From Lagopus muta (lineage: Eukaryota; Chordata; Aves; Galliformes; Phasianidae), in NCBI RefSeq assembly GCF_023343835.1, contig NC_064437.1, positions 1,374,001-1,438,000 of the forward strand: a stretch of DNA of 64,000 nt, read 5' to 3'. Position 1 is the stretch's first letter; every line of letters starts with the position of its first letter. The position numbers were made by a program, and so were the translations under genes. This document shows, in pieces, positions 50,166 to 61,900 of this stretch. The notes below the pieces were generated by a model, which saw nothing but the letters and a program-made list of their open reading frames with translations, was not told where the DNA came from and searched no databases.

Positions 50166-51012
50166 TGGTGAGAAATGACCACCTCAGCCAACAAAGCAGT
50201 GCTTTGGCCCCTCGTCTTCACAAACACGCAGCTGCCGACGTACCTGCTATCCTGTCCAAGGATCCCCGCACCCGTGTGAGGACACCCCATACACAAAGCC
50301 CCTTCGGAGCCCCCGCCTGACCCGGGGCAGGTGGGATGTGGGCAGGAGTGGGACCGCCCCGCATGCAGGGGTGTGTGAGCACGGGGAGCCCCGCCGGCAC
50401 CGCGGGCGGCAGCTGGCCCCGAGTGACAGGCTGCTGATGGCAGCAGCACGTGGAGCATCTTCATGTGACACTCGCAGGTGGGGCAGTGGGGAAAACAGTT
50501 TTCATCTGTTGCTATGGAGCCGCAATCGGCTTGTGTGTCTTCAGAGCCTGCCGAGGAGAAACGAGGGCTATTTTCTTATATAGATGTCATGAAATCTATC
50601 CTCTCAGAATTTCTGGAGTCAAAGGCTAAGCAGGTTTGCCCGGATACCTTCTGCTACTTGATCTACAAATAAATCTAGCTGGGAGACCTAAAGCGGGTGT
50701 CACTTTTCAGACAGAGCTGATCCCAAAAAATCACTCTTTGGCCTCATTTGGAGTTGTTTACGTGTGCGGGGGCACAACGGTGTGTTAAATAAAACGGGGC
50801 CATTATCTGCACACCAACAGAGGCTTCAGAAGTGAAGGGAAAAAGAAGAAGCCTCAGAATCACAAAGCCCAGCGACTTCGGAGAAACTTTTCCCTCATTC
50901 TCTCCAATGGCTAAAAGAAAACCTGATGTTCTTCTTTTAAAATGTGCCTGCCTCTAGGTCTTTGGCACAGGTTTGCCGATGGGAGGGCCGGCAATCTATT
51001 TAATGACTGCAT

Positions 51013-51020
51013 TGACGTCA
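51013..51020. promoter_or_regulatory. Intronic consensus CRE palindrome TGACGTCA
   Basis: A perfect CREB/ATF octamer in a non-CpG context inside the large PDE4B intron, extended to TTGACGTCAA. It may be a chance match or part of an enhancer. Confidence 0.35.
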
Positions 51021-54000
51021 ATAGCATAACTGAAATACTTACTAAGATGCATGAGTCCAACTTTCAGGGGGTGTGTGTTCGCAGGCAGGAGCAACACACG
51101 AAACGGACTGCGTGGGAACGAACTGCCCGGGAAGAGCAGGAGCGGTGCTGGGTGTCCCAATGCACTCCGAGGGCACTCACCGCTCCTCTGCTGCAGGGAA
51201 CCTTCCCGGGTCACTCTGAAACACCTCTGCTTTCTCCAAGCAGCAGGAATCGCTTCACGTTCGACAGCCCTCAGCACCGCTCGGTCACGTCACGAGCTGC
51301 CATCCATCTGATTTATTCTACAGTTGCTAAGCTAGCATCATCATGGCAGTGCATTCAGAATAGTGCGCAGGGAGTCCTGTTTAGGGACAAGCCTCCAGCA
51401 CCATGCTGCTATGCACACGCAGCTCTCAGCTCAGCTCCACGGTGCTGCGTGGCTCCCTGTCAGAATCACAGCACCAACTCATCCCAGCCACCCGAAAACC
51501 ACGGGATGCTGCAGTCCTCACTGCTGGCAGCCCAAGGCACGCCAACAGGACCTCAGCATGAATCATCTCTCTTGTACCTGCGCAGCGCCAGCTCCTCGCG
51601 AGAGCAAAGCCCCATCTGACTGCATGGAGCTGATGGGTGGCTGCAGAGCGGGACCTGGTACACCTGGTACCTCCTGCAGGAGCCGGGACTCTCAGTCGCA
51701 CAGGCACCGGTGTTATCCAGTCCTTTGTTTATGCTTTATACAAACCTTCACGCACGAGTCTGTGTACATCTTACACCCACATGAAAAATGAGCGAGAACG
51801 AGCTTTGGGTTCGTGTAAAGGCATGCGAGCAGTGCAGACAAACGTGCGGATGGGCAGGAAAGCAGAGGCTAAGGCACAAGCAAAAAGAATACCGAGCTCT
51901 CCCTCCCACCCCCAGAGAGGAACTGTAACAGAGCTTTAATCCCACGAGCCCTGAGAAGCCTCTGTGTGTGACACAGCCCAAAGTGCCACCCCCCCAAAGC
52001 CTCGGGTTGCAAAGCTGATCAGTGATATACCTAATGATGTATTGCATTGCTAGGTAATTAATGGTGAGCTCGTGCTGTAATTATGCAGTGCTGAAGGCAC
52101 CCGAGGGGCAGCAGCAGGAGCTCTGCAGTGCTGCCATTGGGGAACCAGTGTGCAGAGATGCCTGGTGCTCACGGGTCGGGTCCCATTGGCCAGCTGCACT
52201 CCTGGAGGCTGAATGAGGCATGGATGGCTTAGCTGGGAGAGAATAAGGCTCAGTAAGAAAAATACGCTCAGAGGAAGGAACAGAACCAAGCAGGGGCTGC
52301 CAGACCTGTTGCTGGGCATGGGTTTTATCGGCTGAATGGTTGGAGCTGAAGACCCCTCATGAGTGCCCAGGGTGGCGAACTGAAAAGAGCAGAGCTGAGG
52401 GTTGGAGCTGAGATCTGAGGAGCACTGAGATCAAACAAAATGACTGCAGCAGAGGTCACGTTAAAAGAGAACAGAGAAGCACATGGGAAGGGAACGTTGC
52501 AGAGATGAGCACAGCACTGCTTTTCTATTGCTAATTTCTGTGACAGTGGAAAAGGAGGTGGGGCAGCACCTGTTCCAAACACAAACCTTCATAACCGTGC
52601 TCTGCAGCACTTTGCACAGCCACGAACCTCACGATCCCAACCAGTCCCATCATCCTGTCCAGCTGCAAAGCACAGGAGCTAATTAAGGATTGATGCACTT
52701 TTTGCTGCCGCTTCATATTTCCATGCAAAGGTTCCTTAGGTAACTCACACAAGCACTTTTGTTTGTTCCTGTGATCTGCAGTTATAACAAAATAACAGGA
52801 AAAATCTGCCAGGTTTACTTAAGCTGATACCAAGGACAAAACACAGGATGTCCAATGCATATCCCTCTTCCTTTTATGGCTTGGTTATAAGGTTAAGAAA
52901 GCTCTGAAACCTGCAGTGACATCAGTGTGGGCTTGGGAACCGCTCTGCCCCACCAAAAGCCTGACCAGAATTGTTCACGATTTCAAGAAAATGAAAGCAA
53001 GAAGAAGAATTTCATCACCCAGCACAGACCATCCGTTTCGCCATGGGCCTGGGTCCCGTGTGATGCAACTCCTCAGCAGCACACAGACACCAGATTTGGC
53101 TCCTCTGTGTTGCAAACGACTGACAAACCCCTAAGGCTCTGCTGGACCAACCAGCTGGCGTGCATTACTTGCAGTACGAAGCTGAGCACAGTTTGTGTCC
53201 CCCCAGGGTAATTCTATGAATGTACGCTGGTTTGCTTTAAACCCTGAGTCCTGCACTTCTTGTAACAGGATATAAATCACTCTGCTAACGACAGACAAGA
53301 GGAGGCACACGCAGGGTGCACACAGCGATGCCAATCGCTTGTGGTGGTGCATCTATGAATCAACGTGTGACATGGGAGAGCTAAAATCAAACGCTGAGCT
53401 TTGCTGGTGAACCCATCCAGACAATGTAATACATTTCAGTTAAGACATGTCCTTCTATCTAGAAGGGAGCAATATGGTGTGGCCCCAATCTAAACCTCAC
53501 CACTTCCTCCTCCAAAACTTGCAGGGAAGGCACAGCATCCCTTCAGGCACAGCGAGACGGGCTGCTGGGATCATCCCTCCTTCCACTCATAAATCCTGGA
53601 TCAACACACTGAAAGAAACACCCTGAACCCCTTTGCTCTTTCTGCACTGAAACGGCATCTTCCTTAGGAAGCATCCTTGTTCTCTGAACAAGGCGAAACG
53701 CACGGCAGTGGCTGTAAGGGATGAAGGCAGGCAGTCTCCAGAAGAAAACCAGTAGTGGGAGGAGAGAGCAGCCCCACAACCCCCAGCACGCGGCCGTGCT
53801 TCCTTGTGCAGGAAATAACACCATTTCCTATCAACCTCAAGCATGTTTCTTATCACTGCTGCCTGCAAACTGTCGCAATGTACTTCAGTTACTCACCTAT
53901 CCGCACAGCACAGAAACACTAAAACTGTGAGTCAGGAGCACCAGGGCTCAGCTCATGATGTTGAGAGTGGGCTTCCCATCAGTTGCTGTCTCCTTCTGGG

Positions 54001-54098
54001 TCCTCCAGAGCAACACAAGCCTGCTGTGCAGCTGCAAGCACCAGCCCCTCAGTCAGAAAGGGAACTGGAGTGGCTGTGGGCTCCAGGCATCAGGAGCT

Positions 54099-54163
54099 GG
54101 GGTTACCTGTGGGGTTACCTGTGGGATTAGCTATGGGGTTACCTATGGGGTTACCTGTGGGGT
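54099..54163. repeat. 12-bp minisatellite GGGGTTACCTGT, five copies
   Basis: Five tandem 12-base units (GGGGTTACCTGT, with GGGATTAGCTAT and GGGGTTACCTAT variants) and a partial copy. The four-codon period keeps a Gly-Leu-Pro-Val frame open without gene support. Confidence 0.9.
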
Positions 54164-55491
54164 ACCCGGCATCCCTCTGCTCGTCCTGGAATCGCTGTGC
54201 AATAGCATCGTTTCCTCCATGTCCACAAAGTGTTAAGAAGTGGAAAGCAATTGTTTCCACTGCAAGCATTAAGAAAATTCATCTAAAAGTTCCTGGAAGG
54301 GAATTATCTCCCGGCTATCAGATTCTGTAAGCTATATAAACAGATCTATGCAAAGCTTATGAAATGTTCCATGAATCCTTTCACATGGGCCAGAAAAGCA
54401 AAGTCTCGCTCAGAGCAGTGCTGGAAGAAGTGCTGTGTGCACTCCTGCCAGCCCAGCTCTGCTGCTGCTCCCTGGGCAGTGTGCAAGAGGACCTTCACAT
54501 CGCTGCTCTCTCTGCAGCCACCATCTCCACATTCCACCACCAAGTTTTGAGGAATCCAAGCCGGAAATCTCCCTGACTGTGCACGTCCCCAGACAGTAAA
54601 TAACACACAGTGTGAAAGGAAATGAGAGTTACCCGGGCTGTGCACGCTGCAATAACGTGGCTTTACTCAGTCCTCCTAGCATAGACGAGAGGCCGAGATC
54701 ACACCTTACACACCAGCACTCCTCCAACCAACCACACCTCCTCCCCCGTGGGGGTAACGACTCCATCGGTGCCAGAGGGCCAACACTCATCCAAAGAGGG
54801 TCCCCCCAAGGCTACAGCACAGCATGCACACCCGCAGGCAGCATGCTTCTCAGGCTGGCAGTGCAGAGCTCCCCTCAGTGCCATTCACCCCCATGGTGGA
54901 GCCGAGCCCAGGCTGCGTGCTGCAGCCACCGACCCAGCGTGGGGACGAGCGTGAGGTGAGCAGTGACCGACTTTGCTCCCAGTCAGTTGCTTAAATGTGG
55001 TATTTCCAAAGGCTGCAAACAAACGTTGAAAGGAAAAATACGCCGTTCTAGGGCAGCCTAACAAAAGCCAAGGGAGTTTCACCCGAGAGAGGTTTCTGAG
55101 ATCGCAGTTTTACATAGATCACATGGAAGCAAACTGAAATAAACAGGATAAAAACTACAGCTGTGCCTGAGCCTGTTGGAGGCTGTAGGCTGCTGCTTGC
55201 CCAGGCCTGCTCTGCACGGGGACTCGGAGGAATTGCAGTCACTGTGGCCATGACTATCAAACCAAAATCATGTTCTACCTTATGCTAACACGAGGGTAAA
55301 CACAAACCCCAAACCATTTAAACAGCAGCAACCTGAGCCTGGCGGTGCTCCTGCGTCGGTTTTGCAGGAGAAACCCAGAAGGAGCTCAGCACTACACGGG
55401 GCTGGGGGAGCAGAGGACCAGCCACCAGTAAACCCACGTGCAATAAACCTTTCTCTGTGCTGGCAGGTGACTGCTGAGGACCCACACATAC

Positions 55492-55541
55492 CTTGCAGGT
55501 TCACTCTGGAGACAGGTGGCTGACTCGTAGCAGGAGATCTC
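55492..55541 (-). CDS. PDE4B: PDE4B exon, LR1 linker
   Basis: This 50-bp exon encodes RSPATSQPPVSRVNLQ, the linker LR1 between UCR1 and UCR2. It is present only in long forms. The flanking G bases complete Lys (from the exon before) and start Glu (completed by the UCR2 exon). The acceptor is CCTTTTAG and the donor is GTATGT. The following intron is the longest complete one in the window (about 20.7 kb) and contains the short-form promoter at its 3' end. Confidence 0.95.
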
Positions 55542-56279
55542 CTAAAAGGAATAAAGAATACTCCATCAGCAGGTGCTATTTTTACACCTCAAGCACCGCC
55601 ACCGCTAATACTCACAACTAAAAGGCTGTTGTCAGGTTCACAAAGAACCCTAAAACACTTCCAAACGGTCAGCAATTCATAAGCAATACAATATACCTGC
55701 TAGAAAGATCCAAACGCCTTGTGTCCCTTGGCTAAGCACACACACACACGTGCTGGAAAGACACAGCAGAAAAGATGTGCCCTCATCCCACACTTTATCT
55801 GCTGCTTTGAGGTCCAGCTACACCCAGAGGCCAGCAAGGGCTGGGTGCTGTGACTGCAGGGCTCACTGGGGCCCCACATCAAGGCCTTTTCTTGCGTGTG
55901 TTTCACCAACCAAGTCTGGCCCAAAGCAATGCCCGCTGTTGCACCGGTGCGCAGGTACAGGGCTACAATGGAGATGCAAGGCTTCACATCCCACCATCAG
56001 CAGCCTGAGCAGCACCCACAAGCACACAATGAGATGCTGCAGCCGCTGGCGTGAGCTCCAAAACAAAACAGAATGGCATTTCTCAAGTAGAAGCAGCAGC
56101 TCCGTCAGGGAACAGTGGATTCCAGGAGGGCTGAGAGCTATCTGCAAATTTGGCTGACGTTAAGCAAGCAGGTTGGGCTGGAAAAAATGGTGCAATATTT
56201 CTCCAAACGTCAAAAGATTCCATTGTGACGTCTGCCAAATAAAACTGTTAATTTTTCAAGTTGAAGCCATTATTCACCT

Positions 56280-56456
56280 GAAAAAGAAAAGAAAGAAAGG
56301 GAAAGAAAGGGAAAGAAGGAGAAAGAAAGGGAAGGGAAAAAAAAGATAAAAGGAAAAAGGAAAAAGAAAAAGAAAAGGAAAGAGAAAAAGAGAAAAGGGA
56401 AAAGAAAATGGAAAAGGAAAAAGGAAAGGAAAAGGAAAAGGAAAAAGAAAAAGGGC
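56280..56456. repeat. Polypurine array (GAAA/GGAAA-type)
   Basis: About 177 bp of nearly pure purine on the plus strand, built from AAAGAAAGGG and AAAAGGAAAAGG units. Confidence 0.9.
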
Positions 56457-58119
56457 TTCTGTTGTAAAGAAGTTAAAAGGAGATAAAAATCAAAACAGTC
56501 TGTTTGAGATTGAGGACAGTATTCCAGGCTAACCAGAAACGAAACTCGGGGCTTCTGCTTCCCAAAGGGGTTTCGGAGAGGTTCCAACAGAAGGCGGCTC
56601 CCCCCCAGCCTCCCTCCCAGCCCAACCTTCTGACTCAGCCACTGAACTGAAATATCCATTTTCTGGCTGTTTCTCCTTTGAAGCTGCATTCAAAGCCGGT
56701 GAGCGGCTCCATCCCGCTGCCGCCGCAGCTGCAGGGGTTCCCCAGCGGCGCTCCAGGAAGGCCGAGCGGGTGGGATGTGCAGAGGTGGACAGACCACAGC
56801 CCTGCTTCACAGCCCCTGTCCCAACCTCCTGCCCGCCAGCAGCTGAGCGGGGCTCCCTTCACTTTTTGGGTGCTTTCCAAAAGTTGTGCTTTTTTCCGGG
56901 CCCCGGATTCTTCGAAGGGCTCAGCCTGCTGTGCTGGGTGCTGACTCCTCTGAAAATCTGCCCCGACCTGCCTGCACAGAGCCTTTGAAAACTGAAATCT
57001 TGGAATCTTTGGAAAACAGAAACTCCTCATTAGGGACAGCCAGTATCAGAGGAGATGCGCTGCAGGTATCTCCAGCCGCCGGTGCAGAGCTGTGCCCTCG
57101 GGGGGCGGGGAGGGGTGAGCTCATATTCGGAAGGGTATTCCCCACTGCACGGCTTGGAAATACAACAGCACCCCTCCCAGCACCCTCCGTGACATCCTGC
57201 CTGCGCCCATCCCAGTTTCTATGGCAGTGAACTGCCACTGATCCACGTCCTGACACCGCTGTCCCTTCTGGGACACCGCAGCTGATGGCTGTGACATGGA
57301 GCTGCTGTCAGATCCCCTGCTCCACATCTGCCAAACCCGGCCTCTCAGAAGCCATTAATCACACTCTCCTCTTTTCCACTCAGGAAACGGTCTGAAAAAA
57401 CCCTGATGTTACCGTCCAAAAAAAAAAAACAACCTATTGTTTTTCATTGTGTGTATAATTGTTTTTCATTGTTTTTCAGTCCTTCAGATTCCTACGTTCC
57501 AGCATTTCTGTCAATAAGCGGGGCAGCAGCCTCTTCTCCTTCCCTGGAACAGCAGGGGTGAAGGAAGGAGGAAGGAGAGGAAGGGGTTAAAGAAGAGCAG
57601 AGTTTCCCATGATCCCTGAAGCAGAATTTTAAGAAGAATGTCGTGTGTCATGAGACATATGATAAAATCATGAGCTGGCAGCACGGCGTAACCCGGCAGG
57701 GCTGCTTGGAGACCATGTGGGAAGCTCCACAGCCCCTGGAAGCACATTCGGCCACGGACTGGGACGTTGGGCGTGTAAGGGTTTCAACATTTGATGACTT
57801 TGAGTTTGGCTGGGCAAATGGCTTCGTGCCTCAAGCAGATCTGGGAATGTTTTCAGGAGGACCCTGCGAGATGCCTCTGCGTCCGACAGGTTACGCCCTC
57901 GCTTCCTTCCGGCCCCAAATTCAGATTCCTCATTAGGAACTGCCAAAATACTCAGGCGATTCAAAAAAATAGCAAAGCAGGAAAAAAGAAAAAAAAAAAA
58001 AGAAAAAGAAAAATAACAAGGAAAGGATCCTTTATTTCAGCCATCTGTTTTTCTATTCGCCTCCATCTCGGAACGCGGCGATTCATTTCCCATCACATCT
58101 TGCAAACAGAAATCAACGG

Positions 58120-58389
58120 GAGGAAAGCTCCGTGCCCAGCGAGACGCCGGGTGCGCGGGGAGCTCAGGGCCGCGGCGGGCACCGCGCTGCCCCCAGGGTG
58201 CCGCACTGCTGCTCTGCTGGGGGCGGCGGGGCAGAAATGGGCGACGAGCGCTGGACCCATGGAGGCGGGACCCCGCGGCGCGCTCAGGCGCTTTGGCGCC
58301 CCCATGCGGCCGAAGCCGGGACGGCGCCGGCCCCGCTGCCCGCTGCCCGCTCCCCCACCGCCGCCCGCTCCCTTTGGCTCCCCGCTTAC
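58120..58389. promoter_or_regulatory. CpG-dense block beside the last UCR1 exon
   Basis: About 270 bp with many CpG dinucleotides (CGCGCTGCC, GGCGGCGGGG, GACGGCGCCGGCC) directly adjoins the donor of the exon at 58390-58460. It looks like a CpG-island promoter, but no known PDE4B form starts here. Confidence 0.4.
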
Positions 58390-58460
58390 TTGTTGGCCGT
58401 CCCGTGCAAATTGGTGAGCAGCGTGAAGTTGTTCCTCACGCTCCGCAAGCTGGCCAGCAC
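58390..58460 (-). CDS. PDE4B: PDE4B exon, UCR1 end
   Basis: This 71-bp exon encodes VLASLRSVRNNFTLLTNLHG then TAN and two bases of a Lys codon. It completes UCR1, the regulatory module that contacts UCR2 and mediates long-form dimerisation. The acceptor is CGCTTCAG and the donor GTAAGC lies at the very edge of a CpG-dense block (58120-58389), which is odd for an internal exon and is discussed as a finding. Confidence 0.96.
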
Positions 58461-58550
58461 CTGAAGCGAGCAGAAGGGATTTGTGAGCGCTTCTCAAGGC
58501 AAACCTTTCCAAGTCAGCCCCGTGCAAGAGGCAGCAAGCTCCCAACTCAC

Positions 58551-58587
58551 CTGTGCGAAAGGTGTGACGATCAGGTCATCTCCGTGC
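58551..58587 (-). CDS. PDE4B: PDE4B micro-exon, UCR1 (HGDDLIVTPFAQ)
   Basis: This 37-bp exon encodes HGDDLIVTPFAQ after completing the Gln codon. It is one of the invariant short UCR1 exons of the PDE4 family. The acceptor is CCCCCCAG and the donor is GTGAGT. The next intron, towards the 3' end, is only 90 bp. Confidence 0.96.
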
Positions 58588-59693
58588 CTGGGGGGGGAAT
58601 GGAGAACGTGGCTGTAAGTCACTGTGGCCGGGTGGAAGGGCAGCACGCCCATCACTACACGGATGGATGCCCTGCGTGGCCGTGGCAGTGTGTGGGGATG
58701 GCTGTGGGCACTGCTGGCACAGTGCAGGACAGCCAGGAAACTCAGCGCGCTCGTACTGCGGTGGAAAAACCCATCACAGCCCGGGTAAAGGTCAGCTCTG
58801 AGTTTCCTGGCTTTTGTGTCACCGTGCTTCACATTATCCAAACAGTGGATGTTTTCATCGTGGAAGATTTGAGCAGAAGATCTGAGGGAAGGACAGCATC
58901 ACCAGCACTGGGAGGGATTTCTTGGCAACGCTGCACAAAGCACTCACACAAGAAGCCTGGGCTCAGGGCGCTGGGCAGGAGGGATGCTCTGCTCCCCCTG
59001 TGGGAATTCACCACACCTCCCATTGAGATTCAGGTTTCTGCTGCATGGAAAAAACTGGTAGGGCTTTTACAGCAGCTACGCTTTTTTGTGTAAGAGCATT
59101 TTTTGTGTTGTGGTCACTTTAAACTCTAAACTGTGCCTTTTAAAATAAAGGGCTGCAAATCCAGGGTGCTCATGGAGGCTTTGTGCTCCATTGGAGGGGT
59201 AGGGATCCTCTCAAATCAACCTCTCTGCTGTATTTTTCACTGTCTTCTAATGAATGACCCACGATGGGAAACAGGATGAAAAAGTGCAACAGGGGTAGGT
59301 GTGCTACCTACTTGAGAACAGAGGGGATGTTAAACAGGCACTGAGAGCATGCAGGGAAAAGCAAGCACAGAAGGCACCGTGGGCACACAGAACAGCCCAG
59401 CTCTGCCCACTGCTTTGCACCCCAGGCACCAGCTCCCAGTGGCACTGGGGTCCTCTTGTATTTCACCCCCTGGCTTTGAAAGCTCTTCTACTAGATTATG
59501 GAGCAAAAGTGAGTGTCAGGACGGGATGGGGATGAGGAAGTCATGGCTGCACAGACCACAGCAGCACCCGTCTGCTGGGCTGTGAGATGTGAGTAGTGCC
59601 CACACACACCTCTTTCTGGGGATTACAGGAAGACACGCAGAGCCCTCAGCCTCTGCTGCTGTCAAATATGACGTGAGCTGAGTTTGTGCTTAC
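58588..59693 (-). other. PDE4B intron in UCR1
   Basis: This 1.1-kb intron lies between the first UCR1 exon and the 37-bp micro-exon. I see no repeat or gene in it. Confidence 0.8.
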
Positions 59694-59888
59694 TGTTCGC
59701 TTGGGAGAGAGGAGTTCCTGGACATGGTCTTTGGTGACAGGTCGTAGTCGCTGTCTGAGCGGTAGAGGAAGGACTCCCGGCGCTGGCTGTGCCCAGGGAA
59801 GGTGGTGTGCAGCACCAACCCTGAGGAGGAGCCGGCCTGTGGGTCCAGCGGGCTGCGACCAGGAGAAGGGCCATTTTCCACATCGAAG
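59694..59888 (-). CDS. PDE4B: PDE4B exon, UCR1 start with PKA site
   Basis: This 195-bp exon enters in phase (one base completes a Cys codon) and leaves with CA of a Gln codon. It encodes [18 protein letters not shown].. through ..SRNSSLPSE. It is the first exon shared by all long PDE4B forms. It carries the RRESFLYR motif of UCR1, in which the Ser is the PKA phosphorylation site that activates long PDE4 enzymes (family knowledge). The acceptor is TTTGCAG and the donor is GTAAGC. The upstream intron runs past the window end, so the isoform-specific exons are missing here. Confidence 0.96.
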
Positions 59889-59944
59889 CTGCAAACAAAG
59901 CACAGACTGTGTCACACATGCCTGCTAACGGCCAGCTTTCAGTG

Positions 59945-60175
59945 CACAGAACCACAGGATCACTCATGTTGGAAAAATCCCCCGTGATCCCCAAGCCCAC
60001 CCCCCATTTCCACTGCCCATATCCCTCAGTGCCACATCTCCTTGGCTGTGGAACACTTCAGGGATGGTGACCTCCCCACCTCCCTGGGCAGCTGTGCAGT
60101 GCTGACTGCTCTTTGGAGAAGAGATTTCTTCCAGTATCCAGCCTGATCTTCTCCTGGCACGGCTCTCTCAAGTGC
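59945..60175 (-). mobile_element. CR1 LINE 3' fragment
   Basis: CACAGAACCACAGGATCACT then CATGTTGGAAAAATCCCCCG begins an inverted copy of the 6262-type CR1, ending near TTCCAGTATCCAGCCTGATC. Confidence 0.85.
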
Positions 60176-61699
60176 TGTGCATTGTGCCAAACCTCACCCA
60201 CATCCTTGCAAATGCCATGGGGACAGAAGGCACTGTGCCACGGAGCCATACACACTGAGCACACTGGCAGTGCCACGCTGTCCTCCTCCTCCTCTTTTGG
60301 AGAAAGGTTGAAAGGTTTTGGAAACCCACAAGGTTTGTGAGGAGCGGGCATCCAACCACGTTTCACATCTCAGCCATCCCGAGAAGTCAGCTGAGTGAAC
60401 ATCAAACAGCTGTGCTGTAAAACGGAGGTTTGGAAAAGACAACCCAGGCTGTCTGTCACCATTTCCATTCTACACCCACTTCCTTATGGTTTCTCAGCTT
60501 GGCTGCTGCTTGTGCACTGGGCACTCCGGCAGGTGACACCCCTCAGAAAGCAGCGACAGACAGACCTGTTGTGCTCTGCTCTGCTGCTCAGACACACCAA
60601 GCACCTTTTGCATTACCAAGTGATACTTGGGAGCAAGTGATCGGATAATCGGTACCATATGCTGGCTGCATGTGGCTGGTTGCAACTTGGCTTATGCACT
60701 GATCCCTCTGTGCTTAGGGCAGGAAGGTGTTTCTGATGGCTCCAGAACCGACTTACTGGGGAGGAAAAGGCAAAGATTGGGTCCTCAGCACCTGTGCAGT
60801 CCTCACAGCCACAGATGCTCCCTTGCCAATTGGTCCTGCACACGGTTCTTCCAGAATTAGGAAGCGCATGCATTTAACTAATGCAATTAAAAACACTGAT
60901 TCCCAGTGCAGACACGGATTCCTTCCTTGGAATCCAAAGGCAGGGCACTGGTATGATACAGTGTGTGGAGGGCAATCCCTGCACACACCGTGCTGCTCTG
61001 TAGCATCCACTCACCCAACTGCTCAGTGCTTGAACCTGGTAAGAGCTCAATTACATTCATTTCCTCCTTGTTATCTGCTCTTCTACCAACAACAGCCTGA
61101 GTACGCTTTATTTCCAGCCGCAAGAAGAAACTCAGCTCTGCAACTGCCATATCTACAACCACAGGCTGATAATTAATCCATCACTACTGAGAGAATTAAC
61201 TCTGATGACGCAGATACTCCAGACTTCTCCAGCAGGACTCGGGGAAAGCAGCCCCTCTCCTCTGGCTGCAGTCCTTAAGAAGCAGAGCAGGAGGGGATGC
61301 AGGGCAGAGCAGGGCAGCAGGTGGCAGGAGTTAGCTGCAGCTCGCTGCCTGTGCACCCGAGGGGCACCTGAAAAGATTTCATTGCAGTGCAGATGAATGG
61401 AGGCAAAGGGCAACAACGTGCCAGGAGGAAATCATGCTTAGCACAGCCTGGCTTCATGCATTCATCTGGAAAGCAAACGAAATGACTGATGGCAACCTTG
61501 GCTGCCCATGTTCTGCAGTCTGACAGCAAAGATGAGTCTGAGTCGCTTAGCAGTTGGATGAGGAGATGGTAATGGTTGTTAGCAACCCTCGTGGTTCCAT
61601 GGATAGCCACTGCAAACCAGATCCACCATACAAAACACACAGACCATGGGGCTTAAGCCCGCTGAACCAGGCAGGGTTTGTGGTTTGCCCTGAAGAACC

Positions 61700-61900
61700 A
61701 TGCACCCAAGGGTGGCCTTCTGGAGCAGGCTGCCCAAGGAGGCTGTGGATGCCCCATCCCTGCAGGCATTCAAGGCCAGGCTGGATGTGGCTCTGGGCAG
61801 CCTGGGCTGCTGGTTGGCGACCTGCACACAGCAGGGGGTTGGGACTGATGAGCGTTGTGCTCCTTTGCAACCCAGGCCATGCTGTGATTCTGTGATTCTT
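61700..61900 (+). mobile_element. CR1 LINE 3' fragment
   Basis: GGCTGCCCAAGGAGGCTGTG, then GGATGCCCCATCCCTGCAGG and TTTGCAACCCAGGCCATGCT with GTGATTCTGTGATTC, is a sense CR1 3' end. It is complementary over about 150 bp to the copies at 21118 and 37175. Confidence 0.9.

Larger units (their letters stand above)
34840..55491 (-). other. PDE4B large intron upstream of UCR2 (long forms)
   Basis: This 20.7-kb intron is removed only in long-form transcripts. Its 3' end holds the short-form promoter. It contains a degenerate minisatellite (35190-35930), CR1 pieces (37175-37330, 38640-38870, 40900-41000, 41808-42020, 46590-46735, 49764-50165), a polypurine array (38871-39068), small minisatellites (42988-43056, 54099-54163), a pyrimidine tract (49273-49332) and a CRE (51013-51020). 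Two unidentified open frames are noted separately. Confidence 0.8.
55542..58389 (-). other. PDE4B intron between UCR1 and LR1 exons
   Basis: This 2.85-kb intron contains a 177-bp polypurine array (56280-56456), an A-rich stretch (57962-58018) and, at its 5' end on the minus strand, a CpG-dense block (58120-58389). No further exon was seen. Confidence 0.85.

Noticed and set aside
50942..51619. 225-codon plus-strand frame
   Set aside because: No recognised family, no conserved-looking segment, and it runs antisense through a PDE4B intron; chance is sufficient.
60194..60442. Candidate PDE4B isoform-specific N-terminal exon
   Set aside because: The start is a TTG codon, no donor in the right phase for joining to the Cys codon at 59888 is evident, and the text matches no PDE4 N terminus I know.
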